A stretch of 64,000 nucleotides of DNA, taken from Ciceribacter sp. L1K22. Lineage in GTDB: Bacteria > Pseudomonadota > Alphaproteobacteria > Rhizobiales > Rhizobiaceae. The stretch spans positions 620,001 through 684,000 of the forward strand of contig NZ_JAGFPK010000002.1 in NCBI RefSeq assembly GCF_017599385.1, in the 5' to 3' direction. The notes beneath the pieces were generated by a model. It made no database searches. It was not told where the DNA came from and was given only the letters and a program-made list of their open reading frames with translations. The stretch's first letter is position 1. The number at the start of each line of letters is the position of its first letter. This document shows positions 34,530 to 43,524 of this stretch, piece after piece. A program made the translations under genes and the position numbers.

Positions 34530-35774
34530 TCACATGGAAAATGCGCCGACGATGTCTGCCTCGGAAAAGATCAGGCCCGGCAGAAAGCCCTGCTGTTCGA
34601 AGAACAGGCGTCTTGATGCATCCGCGGTAAAGACGGCCGCCTGTTCAACTGCAGCTTCAACCTGATCGTCTGATGGAGCAACGACCGAGATCCGCCGGTC
34701 TAGACCCAATTCTAGCAACAGGCCAGCAAGCGATGGTACGTCAGCCACGCTGTCGAGGACGAGAAGTCGAATGTCGGGAGCAGCGTTCACTTTGTGGGCA
34801 AGCGATTGCACAGCACACATCAATGGGAGCTTCTCGGCAATGGCCTTGACCTCCGCCACATGCCCGTAGCCGTGATAGGCAAGTCGTGCATAAATCTCGT
34901 AGGCCTTAGCGAAATCCTTGTTCGCAAACCACATCCGCAAGGCAACAACCATGCGTTCGAACATCAGCTTGCTGCAGGCCATGTCGAGACGGGCCCTGTT
35001 CTCTGGTTGAAGATCGATCTGTTTCCGGAGAGATCCGAGATAGAGCAAATATTCGAGCCCGCCCTTGTATCGATCCCAGGCATGCATGGCCTCCTCATGC
35101 CCGGCCTGTACGCCACGCTCTATCCTGGAGCGCGTGACGGAACGGTAAAACGGTTTGTTCAGAAACCCCACAGCGCCAATGTCTATAGCGTGAGCCAGGA
35201 AAGCGAAGGCCCAGAAGCAAAAGTGTCGTTGGACGTAGATCGCCCGCAATGCCTCGGTGCGGTACACGCAAATCTCCGGAAAAATGTGTCTTTCCGTGAT
35301 GAACGCGAAGAGACCCAGGAAATTCCATCGCTGAAAGCGACGCGGCGATTCAACCTCGTAGAAAAGCTGGAGGTCTCTCTCCGCAACCGCATCATATAGG
35401 GTCCATGGCGCATGACAGACCACCATGTCCGGATTCTCGTCGAGATGGTCGATGACGGCTTTGAGGTTGTCCCAGATCAGCAAGTCGTCATCGGCAAGGT
35501 AGAGCGCATACTCTCCCCCCGCATGGCCGAAGGCATTGGCGAGGTTTGGCCATCCGCCTCCATTCACGTCGCGCTTCAGATATCGGATCGGCAATCCCTC
35601 GGCGATAAAGCGCTCGACAACTGCCGTTGTATCGTCCGTCGAAGCATTGTCGGAAATGACGATCTCGTGGCTGAGATCCGTCCCCGCCTTGTCCGCAAGC
35701 GTTCCGAGCAAATGCTCCAGAAAGCGCGCCCGGTTGAAGGTCGGGATGCAGATGCTGAGCTTGATGTCGGTCAT
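34530..35774 (-). CDS. Glycosyltransferase family 2 with C-terminal extension
   Basis: A 414-residue protein. The first 230 residues are a GT-A family 2 domain (LSICIPTFNRARFLEHLL, VISDNASTDDTT and the metal motif LYLADDDLL). The remaining helical part has no family I recognise and ends in an alpha/beta segment (DIRLLVLDSVADVPSLAGLL). ATG 35774 overlaps the epimerase stop (ATGA); the longer frame is read-through. It is the last gene of the nine-gene minus-strand glycan operon. It probably transfers the modified deoxysugar made by the upstream genes, but the acceptor is unknown. Confidence 0.85.
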   Translation of the reverse strand: MTDIKLSICIPTFNRARFLEHLLGTLADKAGTDLSHEIVISDNASTDDTTAVVERFIAEGLPIRYLKRDVNGGGWPNLANAFGHAGGEYALYLADDDLLIWDNLKAVIDHLDENPDMVVCHAPWTLYDAVAERDLQLFYEVESPRRFQRWNFLGLFAFITERHIFPEICVYRTEALRAIYVQRHFCFWAFAFLAHAIDIGAVGFLNKPFYRSVTRSRIERGVQAGHEEAMHAWDRYKGGLEYLLYLGSLRKQIDLQPENRARLDMACSKLMFERMVVALRMWFANKDFAKAYEIYARLAYHGYGHVAEVKAIAEKLPLMCAVQSLAHKVNAAPDIRLLVLDSVADVPSLAGLLLELGLDRRISVVAPSDDQVEAAVEQAAVFTADASRRLFFEQQGFLPGLIFSEADIVGAFSM

Positions 35775-36310
35775 GACCGTTCCTTTACGTAAGCGGCAAA
35801 GGCCGCGTCCCTGTCGCCGATCAGCGAGGGTTCTGCCGGCCACTGAATACCGAAGGCGGGGTCGTCCCACCGCGCGCCACGGGCTGCCGCCGGCACATAA
35901 ACCGTCGACATCTGGTAGAAGACCTCGCAGTCGTCGTCGAGCGTCAGGAAACCATGCGCGCAACCCGCTGGAATGTAGAAAGCGTTGCGCCTCCTCCAGT
36001 CGAGCTCCAAAGCATCCCATAGGAGATAGCTCGGCGAGCCCGGTCGAAGATCCACGGCCACGTCAAAAACCCGGCCGCGCGTAGCGCGCACCAGCTTTGC
36101 CTCGCCGTACGGTTCCGCCTGATGATGCAGTCCGCGCAGCGTCCCTTTCTTGGGATTGAAGGACGTGTTGCACTGGGGAAATTCGCTGGCCAGCCCGCGC
36201 GCTGCAAAAGTCTCGCGACAGAATGTGCGCGCAAAAAGTCCGCGCTCGTCCTGATGCGGTTCCGGATCGATAAGGAAAGCGCCCGAAATTCGGCTCTCGG
36301 TAAACTTCAT
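35771..36310 (-). CDS. RmlC-like nucleotide-sugar 3,5-epimerase
   Basis: A 179-residue cupin epimerase of the dTDP-4-dehydrorhamnose 3,5-epimerase family, near full length (about 180). The catalytic His is in LRGLHHQ and the paired Asp in DVAVDLRPGSPSY. The Tyr-containing FYQMSTVYVPAAARG and WDDPAFGIQWP close the fold. The genes around it make CDP-sugars and no rmlA/rmlB is present, so the substrate is probably CDP-4-keto-6-deoxyglucose or its C-methylated form; this is inference. Start ATG 36310 overlaps the C-methyltransferase stop (ATGA). Confidence 0.88.
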   Translation of the reverse strand: MKFTESRISGAFLIDPEPHQDERGLFARTFCRETFAARGLASEFPQCNTSFNPKKGTLRGLHHQAEPYGEAKLVRATRGRVFDVAVDLRPGSPSYLLWDALELDWRRRNAFYIPAGCAHGFLTLDDDCEVFYQMSTVYVPAAARGARWDDPAFGIQWPAEPSLIGDRDAAFAAYVKERS

Positions 36311-37542
36311 CCGATCACCTGCAAATGCGGGATCGCCACCACGAAGCGACCGCCCCAGGAGGCGGCGTCGATGGACGACACAATCTCCGACGCGATGTTC
36401 CATGGTAGGATCAGCACGTAATCCGGACGCGTCTCGGCAAGTTTGTCCGGCGAAAAGATCGGCAGACGACTGCCGGGAAGTAGATGCCCCTGCTTATGCG
36501 GACTGCGGTCAACCACGTATTCGATCAGATCGGTTCCGATGCCGCAGAAGTTGAGAAGCGTATTGCCCTTTGCAGCAGCGCCGTAAGCAGCAACCGTTTT
36601 GCCCTCCAGCTTGGCCTGACGAAGAAATGTCAGCAAACCGTCCCGCACTGGCAGAATGGTGCCCTGAAAGGCTGCATAGCTGTCGACATCCGTCAGCTTG
36701 GCATTCGCCTCGTCATCGCGCACCTTAGCAACACGCTCACTAATGCGGCGTGTCGAGCTACCCTCTTCAATACAGGCGGAGACTCTGAGGCTGCCGCCAT
36801 GCGTCGGAAGCTCCTCGACGTCGAAGACCATCAGACCGTGACGAGAGAACACGCTCTCCACCGCCAGAAGCGAAAGATAGTAGAAGTGCTCGTGATAGAT
36901 CGTGTCGAACTGCACGTTCCTGATTAGTTGCAGCAGATGCGGAAACTCGAGGCTGATCGCGCCTTCCGGCTTCAGGAGCATCGCCAGGCCGGCAACGAAA
37001 TCATTGATATCGGGGACATGGGCAAGCACGTTGTTGCCGATCAGCAGATCGGCCGCATGCCCCCTTGCCTTCAGATCGGCAGCCGCCTCTCGTCCGAAGA
37101 AGCGGCATTCGGTTGGCACTCCCGCCGCACGCGCCACGTCCGCCACGTTGCGGGCGGGCTCAACGCCGAGAACCGGGATTTCCCGTTCGACGAAATGCCG
37201 CAGCAAATAGCCGTCATTGCTCGCAACCTCCACCACCTGTGATGCCGTTGTCAGTCCGAACCGCTCGATAGCACCGATGGCAAACCGGCGCGCATGCTCC
37301 ACCCAGCTGTCGCTGAAAGATGAGAAATAGGCGTAGTCGCTGAAGATATCTTCCGGCGACGCAAACGCGTCAGCCTGGACCAGCAGACATTCGGAACAGA
37401 CGAAGACCCGCAGCGGATAGACTGGATCGGGCCTGTCGGCCAATTCAGGCTTCACATAGGAGTTCGCGAGTGGCGTTGCACCGAGATCAGCGAACAGTTG
37501 CTTCAGCGGGCTCGAACAGGAACGGCAGGCATGTGTGGTCAT
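36307..37542 (-). CDS. Sugar C-methyltransferase (NovU/TylC3-type)
   Basis: A 411-residue SAM-dependent C-methyltransferase. The N-terminal zinc-binding cysteines (CRSCSSPL near residue 6 and CSECLLVQ near 49) form the Methyltransf_13 finger. The SAM site VVEVASNDGYLL and LLIGNNVLAHVPDINDFV follow, and the C-terminal Methyltransf_14 domain contains VAAYGAAAKGNTLLNF. Homologues methylate C-3 (or C-5) of 4-keto-6-deoxy nucleotide sugars, giving branched sugars. Coupling with rfbG on one side and the epimerase on the other (both ATGA overlaps) strongly suggests sequential action on a CDP-4-keto-6-deoxyhexose. Confidence 0.9.
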   Translation of the reverse strand: MTTHACRSCSSPLKQLFADLGATPLANSYVKPELADRPDPVYPLRVFVCSECLLVQADAFASPEDIFSDYAYFSSFSDSWVEHARRFAIGAIERFGLTTASQVVEVASNDGYLLRHFVEREIPVLGVEPARNVADVARAAGVPTECRFFGREAAADLKARGHAADLLIGNNVLAHVPDINDFVAGLAMLLKPEGAISLEFPHLLQLIRNVQFDTIYHEHFYYLSLLAVESVFSRHGLMVFDVEELPTHGGSLRVSACIEEGSSTRRISERVAKVRDDEANAKLTDVDSYAAFQGTILPVRDGLLTFLRQAKLEGKTVAAYGAAAKGNTLLNFCGIGTDLIEYVVDRSPHKQGHLLPGSRLPIFSPDKLAETRPDYVLILPWNIASEIVSSIDAASWGGRFVVAIPHLQVIG

Positions 37543-38591
37543 GCAGCCAGCCTTTCATAGGCTGCGATCTGCCGGATTGTGAATGCCCGCATATCGGCTC
37601 CCGACAGCATGGCCTTGTACCAGCCACAGGTCCACTGGATGGTTTGTGCGCGATCCAGCCGTGAACGCCAACCGAGCGAACGGTCGGCAAGTGTCGAGTC
37701 GAGCGACAACTGCCGCGCTTCAGGCGGATGAGGCCCTTCGGCCGGTATCCAGCCGTTCCGGATGCCCCATACTGAAGCGAGTTCATCGGCCAACTCGCCG
37801 ACGGTTGCGACATTGCGGGGATCCGGACCGAAATTGATCGCCGACGGAACATCATGACGAGCCTCGGTCAGAGCCTGCGCATAGGCGAGATAGCCGCCCA
37901 GCGGCTCCAGAACATGCTGCCAGGGGCGCGTCGCCTCGGGATAGCGCAGCGCCAACGGCTTGCCATCGCCAAAAGCACGGACAGCATCGGGAACAAGCCT
38001 GTCTTCCGACCAGTCGCCACCGCCGATCACATTGCCAGACCGCGCGGTCGCAAGGCGAATACCAGCGTTCGCCATGAAGCTGTCGCGATAGGACTCGCAA
38101 ACGATCTCGGCGGCCGCCTTGGATGCGCTGTAGGGGTCCTTGCCACCGAGAGGGTCGCTTTCGAGATACGGCGCTCCGTTTGCGTTCTCGGCATAGACCT
38201 TGTCCGTGGTTGCCACCACCACGGTCCGGACGGAACCGCAAGACAGCACAGCATCCAGCAGATTGACCGTTCCGCCGACATTGATGGCAAAGGTTAGGGC
38301 CGGCTCCCGATAGGAACGCCGGACAAGCGATTGCGCAGCAAGATGAAAGATGATTTCCGGCTCCGCACGCTTCACCATGTCTGTCAAGCCGGACGCGTCG
38401 CGGACGTCGCAGATGCGGTGCGCCTGCCCACCCCAGTCCCCCACCAGCCCATACATCGCCGGAGCTTGGTCTGGTTGAAGCGCAATGCCGCTGACGTTCG
38501 CGCCCAGATGCTCGAGCCAGAGACACAGCCAGCTTCCCTTGAACCCGGTATGTCCCGTCACTAGAACACGCTTTCCCGTCCAGAACGACAT
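37539..38591 (-). CDS. rfbG: CDP-glucose 4,6-dehydratase
   Basis: A 350-residue extended short-chain dehydrogenase converting CDP-glucose to CDP-4-keto-6-deoxyglucose. NAD-binding VLVTGHTGFKGSWL starts at about residue 8; the TTDKVYAENANG segment and catalytic Tyr-Lys in DPYSASKAAAE are present. The family-specific RPWQHVLEPLGGYL is conserved. ATG 38591 shares one base with the rfbF stop. The longer frame to 38630 is read-through. Together with rfbF it forms the entry to the CDP-deoxysugar pathway. The usual next enzymes for abequose/tyvelose (DdhC, DdhD) are absent, so the product is something else. Confidence 0.93.
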   Translation of the reverse strand: MSFWTGKRVLVTGHTGFKGSWLCLWLEHLGANVSGIALQPDQAPAMYGLVGDWGGQAHRICDVRDASGLTDMVKRAEPEIIFHLAAQSLVRRSYREPALTFAINVGGTVNLLDAVLSCGSVRTVVVATTDKVYAENANGAPYLESDPLGGKDPYSASKAAAEIVCESYRDSFMANAGIRLATARSGNVIGGGDWSEDRLVPDAVRAFGDGKPLALRYPEATRPWQHVLEPLGGYLAYAQALTEARHDVPSAINFGPDPRNVATVGELADELASVWGIRNGWIPAEGPHPPEARQLSLDSTLADRSLGWRSRLDRAQTIQWTCGWYKAMLSGADMRAFTIRQIAAYERLAA

Positions 38592-39364
38592 CAGTCCCAG
38601 ACCTTCCACGGCGCGCGCCCGGAGTTCCACAGATCCTCCAGCATCATCCGCTCGCGCAACGTGTCCATCGGCTGCCAGAACCCGTCGTGCCGATAGGCGG
38701 CCAGCTGCCGGTTGTCGACGAGCGCGTTCAGCGGCTCGTTTTCCCAGACCGTCATGTCATCCTCGATGAGATCGATGACGGACGGATCGAGAACGAAGAA
38801 ACCGCCATTGATGCGCTGGCCGTCTCCCTTCGGCTTCTCGAGGAATTCACTCACCAGATGACCGTCGAGCGCGGCGGCGCCGAAACGACCTGGTGGCGAA
38901 ACCGCGCACATGGTCGCCTTAAGTCCGTGTGACCGGTGAAAGGCGATTTCGGCGCTAATGTCGACATCGCCGACACCGTCGCCATAGGTCAGACAAAAGG
39001 GTTCGTTCGGGTCGAGATAGTCCCGTACCCGGCGGATACGCCCCCCCGTCATTGAGTTCAGACCTGTATCGACAACCGTCACCCGCCAGGGCGGCGCCTC
39101 ACGTTGGTGATATTCGATCTGCCGCGTGCCGAGTTCGATGGTCACGTCGCTGTGGTGCAGGATCAGGTTTACGAAGTATTCCTTGATCATGTAGCTCTTG
39201 TAGCCGGCACAGATGATGAAATCCGTCAGCCCGTGATGGGAGTAGATGTTCATGATGTGCCAGAGGATCGGCTTTTCCCCGATCTCGACGAGCGGCTTCG
39301 GACGAAGAATCGTCTCTTCGGCAAGGCGGGAGCCAAGACCCCCGGCAAGAATTACGACTTTCAT
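38591..39364 (-). CDS. rfbF: Glucose-1-phosphate cytidylyltransferase
   Basis: A 257-residue nucleotidyltransferase making CDP-glucose from CTP and glucose-1-phosphate. The signature MKVVILAGGLGSRL opens the protein, with KPLVEIGEKPILWHIMNIYS, the metal Asp in TYGDGVGDVDI, and the RfbF-type NGGFFVLDPSVIDLI and GFWQPMDTLRE. I use ATG 39364; the longer frame has no ribosome site. A 95-base gap upstream to the TylF-like gene may hold an internal promoter, but no clear signals are visible. Confidence 0.94.
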   Translation of the reverse strand: MKVVILAGGLGSRLAEETILRPKPLVEIGEKPILWHIMNIYSHHGLTDFIICAGYKSYMIKEYFVNLILHHSDVTIELGTRQIEYHQREAPPWRVTVVDTGLNSMTGGRIRRVRDYLDPNEPFCLTYGDGVGDVDISAEIAFHRSHGLKATMCAVSPPGRFGAAALDGHLVSEFLEKPKGDGQRINGGFFVLDPSVIDLIEDDMTVWENEPLNALVDNRQLAAYRHDGFWQPMDTLRERMMLEDLWNSGRAPWKVWD

Positions 39365-39459
39365 TCCATCAATCCGGCCGGTGCATGGGTGCCGAGGCAC
39401 CGTCATGAGATCGTCTTAGCTCTCAGACTTTGTGTGAACCTTGACGGTCGTGCCTGATA

Positions 39460-40218
39460 TCACTTCACCAGCCAGGCACCGGGTGCGTTCGCCCACGGAA
39501 AGCGCGTGAGCGGCTTCTCGATCTTCCGTGCCCGTGCGAACTCGTCCCAGGCGATCGTCTCGCCCGGCCATTTGCTGGTTGCATACTCGTCGAGAACGAG
39601 GACACCGCCAGGCACGAGCCGGTCCCAGCATTCCTCCAGGATCACCCGCGTCGGTTCATAAATGTCGACGTCAAGATTGAGCAGACAGAAGCGTGTCTCA
39701 GGGTTTTCCTTCAGCCATGCCGGCAGCGTCTTGCAGATATCGCCCTTGACGATGCTGCCGCGGTTCGCCGGGATTACGGAATCAGCATTGTGAAGGTCGA
39801 GCAATGCCTGGAACTCATCAAGAAAGCTCCCGGAACTCAGTCCGCCGATTTCCTTTTGGATGTTGCCATCGGTCCCGCCGTCCTGTTCCGCGAGATCCGG
39901 AAAACCTTCGAAGCTGTCGAAGCCGATGACCTTCTTGTGGGTGGCGGTCGGCGTGAAGGTTTCGAGAAACTTGTGCCAGCTGAAGAACGATTTGCCGAAA
40001 TAGACCCCGAAATCCGCATAGTGGCCAGGAAGATCGATCGTCAGCTTGAAGAGCTCATAATGCGCCAGTTGTCGAATGAACGAACGGCGGCTTGCATAGA
40101 CCGGAAACAGGTCGAGATAGTGCCGCACATCGTGGGGCCACTTTTCGATGAGCTTGTTCAATTTCTGGAAGAACGCATCTTCACCGGCAGACGGATAGTA
40201 GAAGGTATCGGATGCCAT
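39460..40218 (-). CDS. TylF/MycF-type sugar O-methyltransferase
   Basis: A 252-residue SAM- and metal-dependent methyltransferase of the TylF (macrocin O-methyltransferase) family. FGVYFGKSFFSWHKFLE and VIGFDSFEGFPDLAEQDGG are the diagnostic SAM-pocket motifs. FCLLNLDVDIYEPT and VLDEYATSKWPGE carry the metal-binding acids. It would O-methylate a hydroxyl of a deoxysugar, either as nucleotide sugar or on the glycan. AAGGAGAG lies upstream of ATG 40218. It sits between the CmcI-type gene and rfbF. Confidence 0.88.
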   Translation of the reverse strand: MASDTFYYPSAGEDAFFQKLNKLIEKWPHDVRHYLDLFPVYASRRSFIRQLAHYELFKLTIDLPGHYADFGVYFGKSFFSWHKFLETFTPTATHKKVIGFDSFEGFPDLAEQDGGTDGNIQKEIGGLSSGSFLDEFQALLDLHNADSVIPANRGSIVKGDICKTLPAWLKENPETRFCLLNLDVDIYEPTRVILEECWDRLVPGGVLVLDEYATSKWPGETIAWDEFARARKIEKPLTRFPWANAPGAWLVK

Positions 40219-40254
40219 CGGTTCTCTCCTTGGCTCATGCCGTTCGGCGATGTC

Positions 40255-41067
40255 TCAGATCCGGCGAAGGAAGCCGTCGGCTGCCGCCGTGATCGCGATC
40301 TTGTGCTCGATCGTCTTGTCCGTCTCGAAGGCGAGCCTCTCGCCGTCCGCAGCCTTTCGCCCCTCAGCCGACAACAGGCGCTGATACGCCCACACCGCCG
40401 TCTTAGGATTGTCGCCCCTGCCCCAGGGGCGATCGGCACACATTTCGTCTGGCAGGTCTTCGACGCCGGTATCCCAGACGACGCAGTATGAACCCTTCGA
40501 CGTTAGCGGTGCATAAGCCTCCAGTTCGGCCAGCACATGCTCGTGCGTATGGTTGGAATCCAGAAAGACCATGATGCGGTCGTAGCCTTGAGCATGCGCC
40601 TTTACTTGCTCGACGACCTCCGACGCGATCGACGAACCTTGGATCGTGACCATCTTGTGCGCCATCGGATGGCTTTCTATCGCGGCCCGATTGTGTGCCC
40701 TGATATCGATGTCGACGCCGACGACCTTGCGGCGGCTTGCCCGCGGATCGAGTACGGTACCCGCCTCGATCGCATCGCAGTAGTCGAGCATGGCCAGCAT
40801 CGAGGCGCTCAAGACCAGGGACCCGCCATGGGCGATTCCGGTCTCGATGATGAGGTCGGGGCGACAGGTCCAGATCAACTCCTGGATCGCATAAACGTCC
40901 TGCGGCACCTGGATGACCGGCCGGCCGAGCCAGGTGAAGTTCTGGGCGTATTCCTTGCGGATCGATTCGCGGACCCAGATATTCGTGAGGCCGATGAAAT
41001 CGCGATCCTCGCCGATCCTTCGGATGTTTCGAGCAACACGTTGGCGAAAGTCTTCTACGGGATCCAT
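40255..41067 (-). CDS. CmcI-family O-methyltransferase
   Basis: A 270-residue member of the CmcI/rhamnosyl O-methyltransferase family (often mislabelled cephalosporin hydroxylase). LIIETGIAHGGSLVLSASML is the SAM motif, VVGVDIDIRAHN follows, and IMVFLDSNHTHEHVLAELEA carries acidic metal ligands. The first 60 residues (NTWLG..PVIQVPQDVYAIQEL pattern) are typical. It probably methylates a sugar hydroxyl in the same glycan as the TylF-type protein. Only 24 bases separate it from the FkbM gene upstream. Confidence 0.87.
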   Translation of the reverse strand: MDPVEDFRQRVARNIRRIGEDRDFIGLTNIWVRESIRKEYAQNFTWLGRPVIQVPQDVYAIQELIWTCRPDLIIETGIAHGGSLVLSASMLAMLDYCDAIEAGTVLDPRASRRKVVGVDIDIRAHNRAAIESHPMAHKMVTIQGSSIASEVVEQVKAHAQGYDRIMVFLDSNHTHEHVLAELEAYAPLTSKGSYCVVWDTGVEDLPDEMCADRPWGRGDNPKTAVWAYQRLLSAEGRKAADGERLAFETDKTIEHKIAITAAADGFLRRI

Positions 41068-41091
41068 ATCCGTTTTCCTGCGTGGTACGGG

Positions 41092-42177
41092 TCAGTCGAC
41101 CCAGCAATAAAGCACTGTTTCCATCAGCTGCGGCGAATGGTGACGAAGGGCGAACTTGTAGTCGGGGACGAGAGAGCGGATATATCTGGCGATTGTCGGT
41201 ACGTCCGAGGGGTAGTGATAGACACAGATGGCGAGCTTCGGCCGGCAGGCTACAATCGTCTTGGCCGCCCCGGCAAGCAGGGCCATCTCCATTCCCTCGA
41301 CATCGGCTTTGATGAAGGTCGCCGGCGCCCCGGCAAGGTATTCGTCGAGAGATACGGTAACGACGTCACCCTCGGATGAAGGATGGAGCGACATGCTCTG
41401 CAATTGGCCGCTCGCGGTCGCGCCGGCCATAATTGCGGTCTGATCCCCGAGCCCCGCGCGAGTGAGCTGGATGACATCCTCATCAAGAGCCCATTCCTGG
41501 CGCAGTCGGCGGCCGCGTGCTTCCAGCGCATCGAACTGTCGCGGAGACGGCTCGAACGCGTATATCTTCTGGAAGACGCCGGCATTGGCCCAGATGAAGC
41601 GCTCAACGCTGTCACCGACATAGGCGCCGGCATCGACATAAATTTCCTTCGCCGCACCCGCAAACCTGGGCAGGCAGAAATATTGGTCACGCTCCAGCAC
41701 ATTTTTAAGCGGAGCGTGGTCACCAGTTAGCATGGCCATCATCACAACGCGAAGGGTCTCTCGAGAGCGATCGTCGGCCATCAACACATGGATGTCCACG
41801 AAGGCATCGAAGTGGTTCGCAACATACCAGGCATCCATCGAACACCAGGGAGTGCCAGACGGGCTAATGACAGCTGCAACTTGCTGGACGGAGTGCCGGG
41901 CCGTTATCAATATAAGATCAAGATCCGTCGAACATATGTCTTTCGGAGAGGAAATCGGCAGGCCGCAAAAAACCTCTCCATGCCGCACTGCGTTTCCATC
42001 GAAACACCCGGCCGGCTCTATTCCAAGGCTCCGCAAAAATTCCACGGTCCATCGACCGAGAAAGCCGGTGCCATAAATGCCAACTTTCAGCGAATGTGTC
42101 AGCATGCCTGCCGGCGCCACTTTCAACACCTGGTCGCGCTGTCTCTCGAGTGCCGCGATAGAAACGTCAGCAGTCAC
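41092..42177 (-). CDS. FkbM-family methyltransferase with N-terminal Rossmann-like domain (1)
   Basis: A 361-residue protein. The first 130 residues form a nucleotide-binding-like alpha/beta domain (KVGIYGTGFLGRWTVEFLRS and LILITARHSVQQV). The second half is an FkbM methyltransferase: IYVDAGAYVGDSVERFI, KIYAFEPSPRQFDALE and the signature FIKADVEGMEMALLAGA. I use GTG 42177: it overlaps the upstream stop as GTGA and has GGAGG seven bases before it, while the longer ORF start at 42276 lies inside the previous gene. FkbM enzymes O-methylate sugars or other hydroxyls. Parts of the gene are A/T-richer than neighbours. Confidence 0.85.
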   Translation of the reverse strand: MTADVSIAALERQRDQVLKVAPAGMLTHSLKVGIYGTGFLGRWTVEFLRSLGIEPAGCFDGNAVRHGEVFCGLPISSPKDICSTDLDLILITARHSVQQVAAVISPSGTPWCSMDAWYVANHFDAFVDIHVLMADDRSRETLRVVMMAMLTGDHAPLKNVLERDQYFCLPRFAGAAKEIYVDAGAYVGDSVERFIWANAGVFQKIYAFEPSPRQFDALEARGRRLRQEWALDEDVIQLTRAGLGDQTAIMAGATASGQLQSMSLHPSSEGDVVTVSLDEYLAGAPATFIKADVEGMEMALLAGAAKTIVACRPKLAICVYHYPSDVPTIARYIRSLVPDYKFALRHHSPQLMETVLYCWVD

Positions 42178-43409
42178 TGAAGCTCCTCCGGCAATGCATA
42201 GACAACCGCCCCCGTCCCGCACCAGCTGTGCAGCCGCATCAGAAAACGGTAGCCTCTTAGTTCGCTCATCAGCCAAGACGGCGTCCGCCAGATGCCGTCG
42301 TCATTGTGATAGATGGTCGCGGCGATGATCGGCCGGCACCGGTTGATCGTCTCCATCCCACCCTTCAGAGCGTCGAGTTCTCCGCCTTCAAGATGAAGCT
42401 TGAGGAAATCGGGCGAAAGATTGAGCCCGTCGATGGTGGCGGTCCGCAAAAGGCGATTACCTGTCTGGGACAGCTGAGAGGCATAACCGAGCCCACCATG
42501 GAACAGCCGCTCCCGCTTGGTGGCATCGAGCGCCTCGTTGAGGATCGTTACCCGTCCCGAGATGTCATCAGGCTTGGCCAAAAGGCCCTGCCTATGAGCA
42601 GCGGAATTTTCCAAATCCGGCTCAATGGCGACGACATGGGCATCATTGCTTTTGGTGTTGGCCAGAAAGCGATCGGTGACCCGACCGTCATAGGAACCGC
42701 CGTCGACAAACATCCGGACACCGCCGATATGCGCCATAATCTCCGGGATGAAGAAGCGATCGTCTCCCCTGACCGGTGCGTCCTCGAAGGTCCACTCCTC
42801 CCTCAATCGCCGCCAGGCGATGAACTGCAGGTGATGGGCCCTTGAAACATCGTCCTCCCAGCCAAACAGGACGCGCGCGGTTTCCTCCATGTCCTGCGGG
42901 GAAAACGCGCCGACGAACCAGCCGTTCGAAAGCGGGTGAACCGCTCTCAGACTCTCGGCTACGTCATAGAACGGAACGACGTTTCCCCAGCCGTCCCGCG
43001 CCAGTGTTTCTGCCAGTGGAAGGAAGGGTGCTGTTGCCACACATACTGCCAGCTGAGCAGTCGCTTTGAGGTCCTTGGCGACCTCATCGGGTGCGAAAAC
43101 CGGAAGCCCTTGCCAAAAAGCGTCCTGCCGCAATCGCTCTGCGTTCCGATCGACAAGCGCTGCGACCTCGAGACCGAGGCCGGAGCAATAGTCCCGTGCC
43201 AGCCGGCCCAGGTCGCCGCCCCCATACAGGACCAGAGGTGGCTGGACAGCCGCCGGAGAAAACCGACACTGTGCTGCATCAATACCACGTAGAAGCTCTC
43301 CGGCCGTTCTCGTATCGGGCACGCTATCGAAGGCGCGGCTTCCATATCCGGACAACCCGATCCGAGCGCTAGTGTCGTCTGCGGGGCGCACCTGCTGGGC
43401 AAGCGCCAT
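42174..43409 (-). CDS. FkbM-family methyltransferase with N-terminal Rossmann-like domain (2)
   Basis: A 411-residue protein with the same two-part plan as its neighbour: an N-terminal alpha/beta domain (PLVLYGGGDLGRLARDY, VDRNAERLR) and a C-terminal FkbM domain (MFVDGGSYDGRVTDRFL, VVAIEPDLENS, FLKLHLEGGELDALKGG). The two are divergent paralogues placed in tandem with a 4-base overlap. It is the first gene of the nine-gene minus-strand operon, so its promoter should be in 43410-43524. The N-terminal part resembles sensor-like domains of nucleotide-sugar modifying enzymes; what it binds is unknown. Confidence 0.85.
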   Translation of the reverse strand: MALAQQVRPADDTSARIGLSGYGSRAFDSVPDTRTAGELLRGIDAAQCRFSPAAVQPPLVLYGGGDLGRLARDYCSGLGLEVAALVDRNAERLRQDAFWQGLPVFAPDEVAKDLKATAQLAVCVATAPFLPLAETLARDGWGNVVPFYDVAESLRAVHPLSNGWFVGAFSPQDMEETARVLFGWEDDVSRAHHLQFIAWRRLREEWTFEDAPVRGDDRFFIPEIMAHIGGVRMFVDGGSYDGRVTDRFLANTKSNDAHVVAIEPDLENSAAHRQGLLAKPDDISGRVTILNEALDATKRERLFHGGLGYASQLSQTGNRLLRTATIDGLNLSPDFLKLHLEGGELDALKGGMETINRCRPIIAATIYHNDDGIWRTPSWLMSELRGYRFLMRLHSWCGTGAVVYALPEELQ

Positions 43410-43524
43410 CTCAGTTCCGCCTTGCGGTTGTTGCCGACTCTGTCACGATGGCCGAATTATTCCATGGATTCGCGATGAACTCTCCGTTTTCCTTTAGCAG
43501 CAACGACCTTTTGCGAGCCTTGCC
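43410..43524. promoter_or_regulatory. Divergent intergenic region between the two glycan operons
   Basis: 115 bases that should contain promoters for the minus-strand methyltransferase operon and the plus-strand dehydrogenase-radical SAM-glycosyltransferase operon. No clear hexamers were found by eye. Confidence 0.4.

Noticed and set aside
39460..41067. Antibiotic biosynthesis (TylF and cephalosporin-hydroxylase-type names)
   Set aside because: These families mostly methylate sugars; no polyketide or peptide synthetase genes are present.
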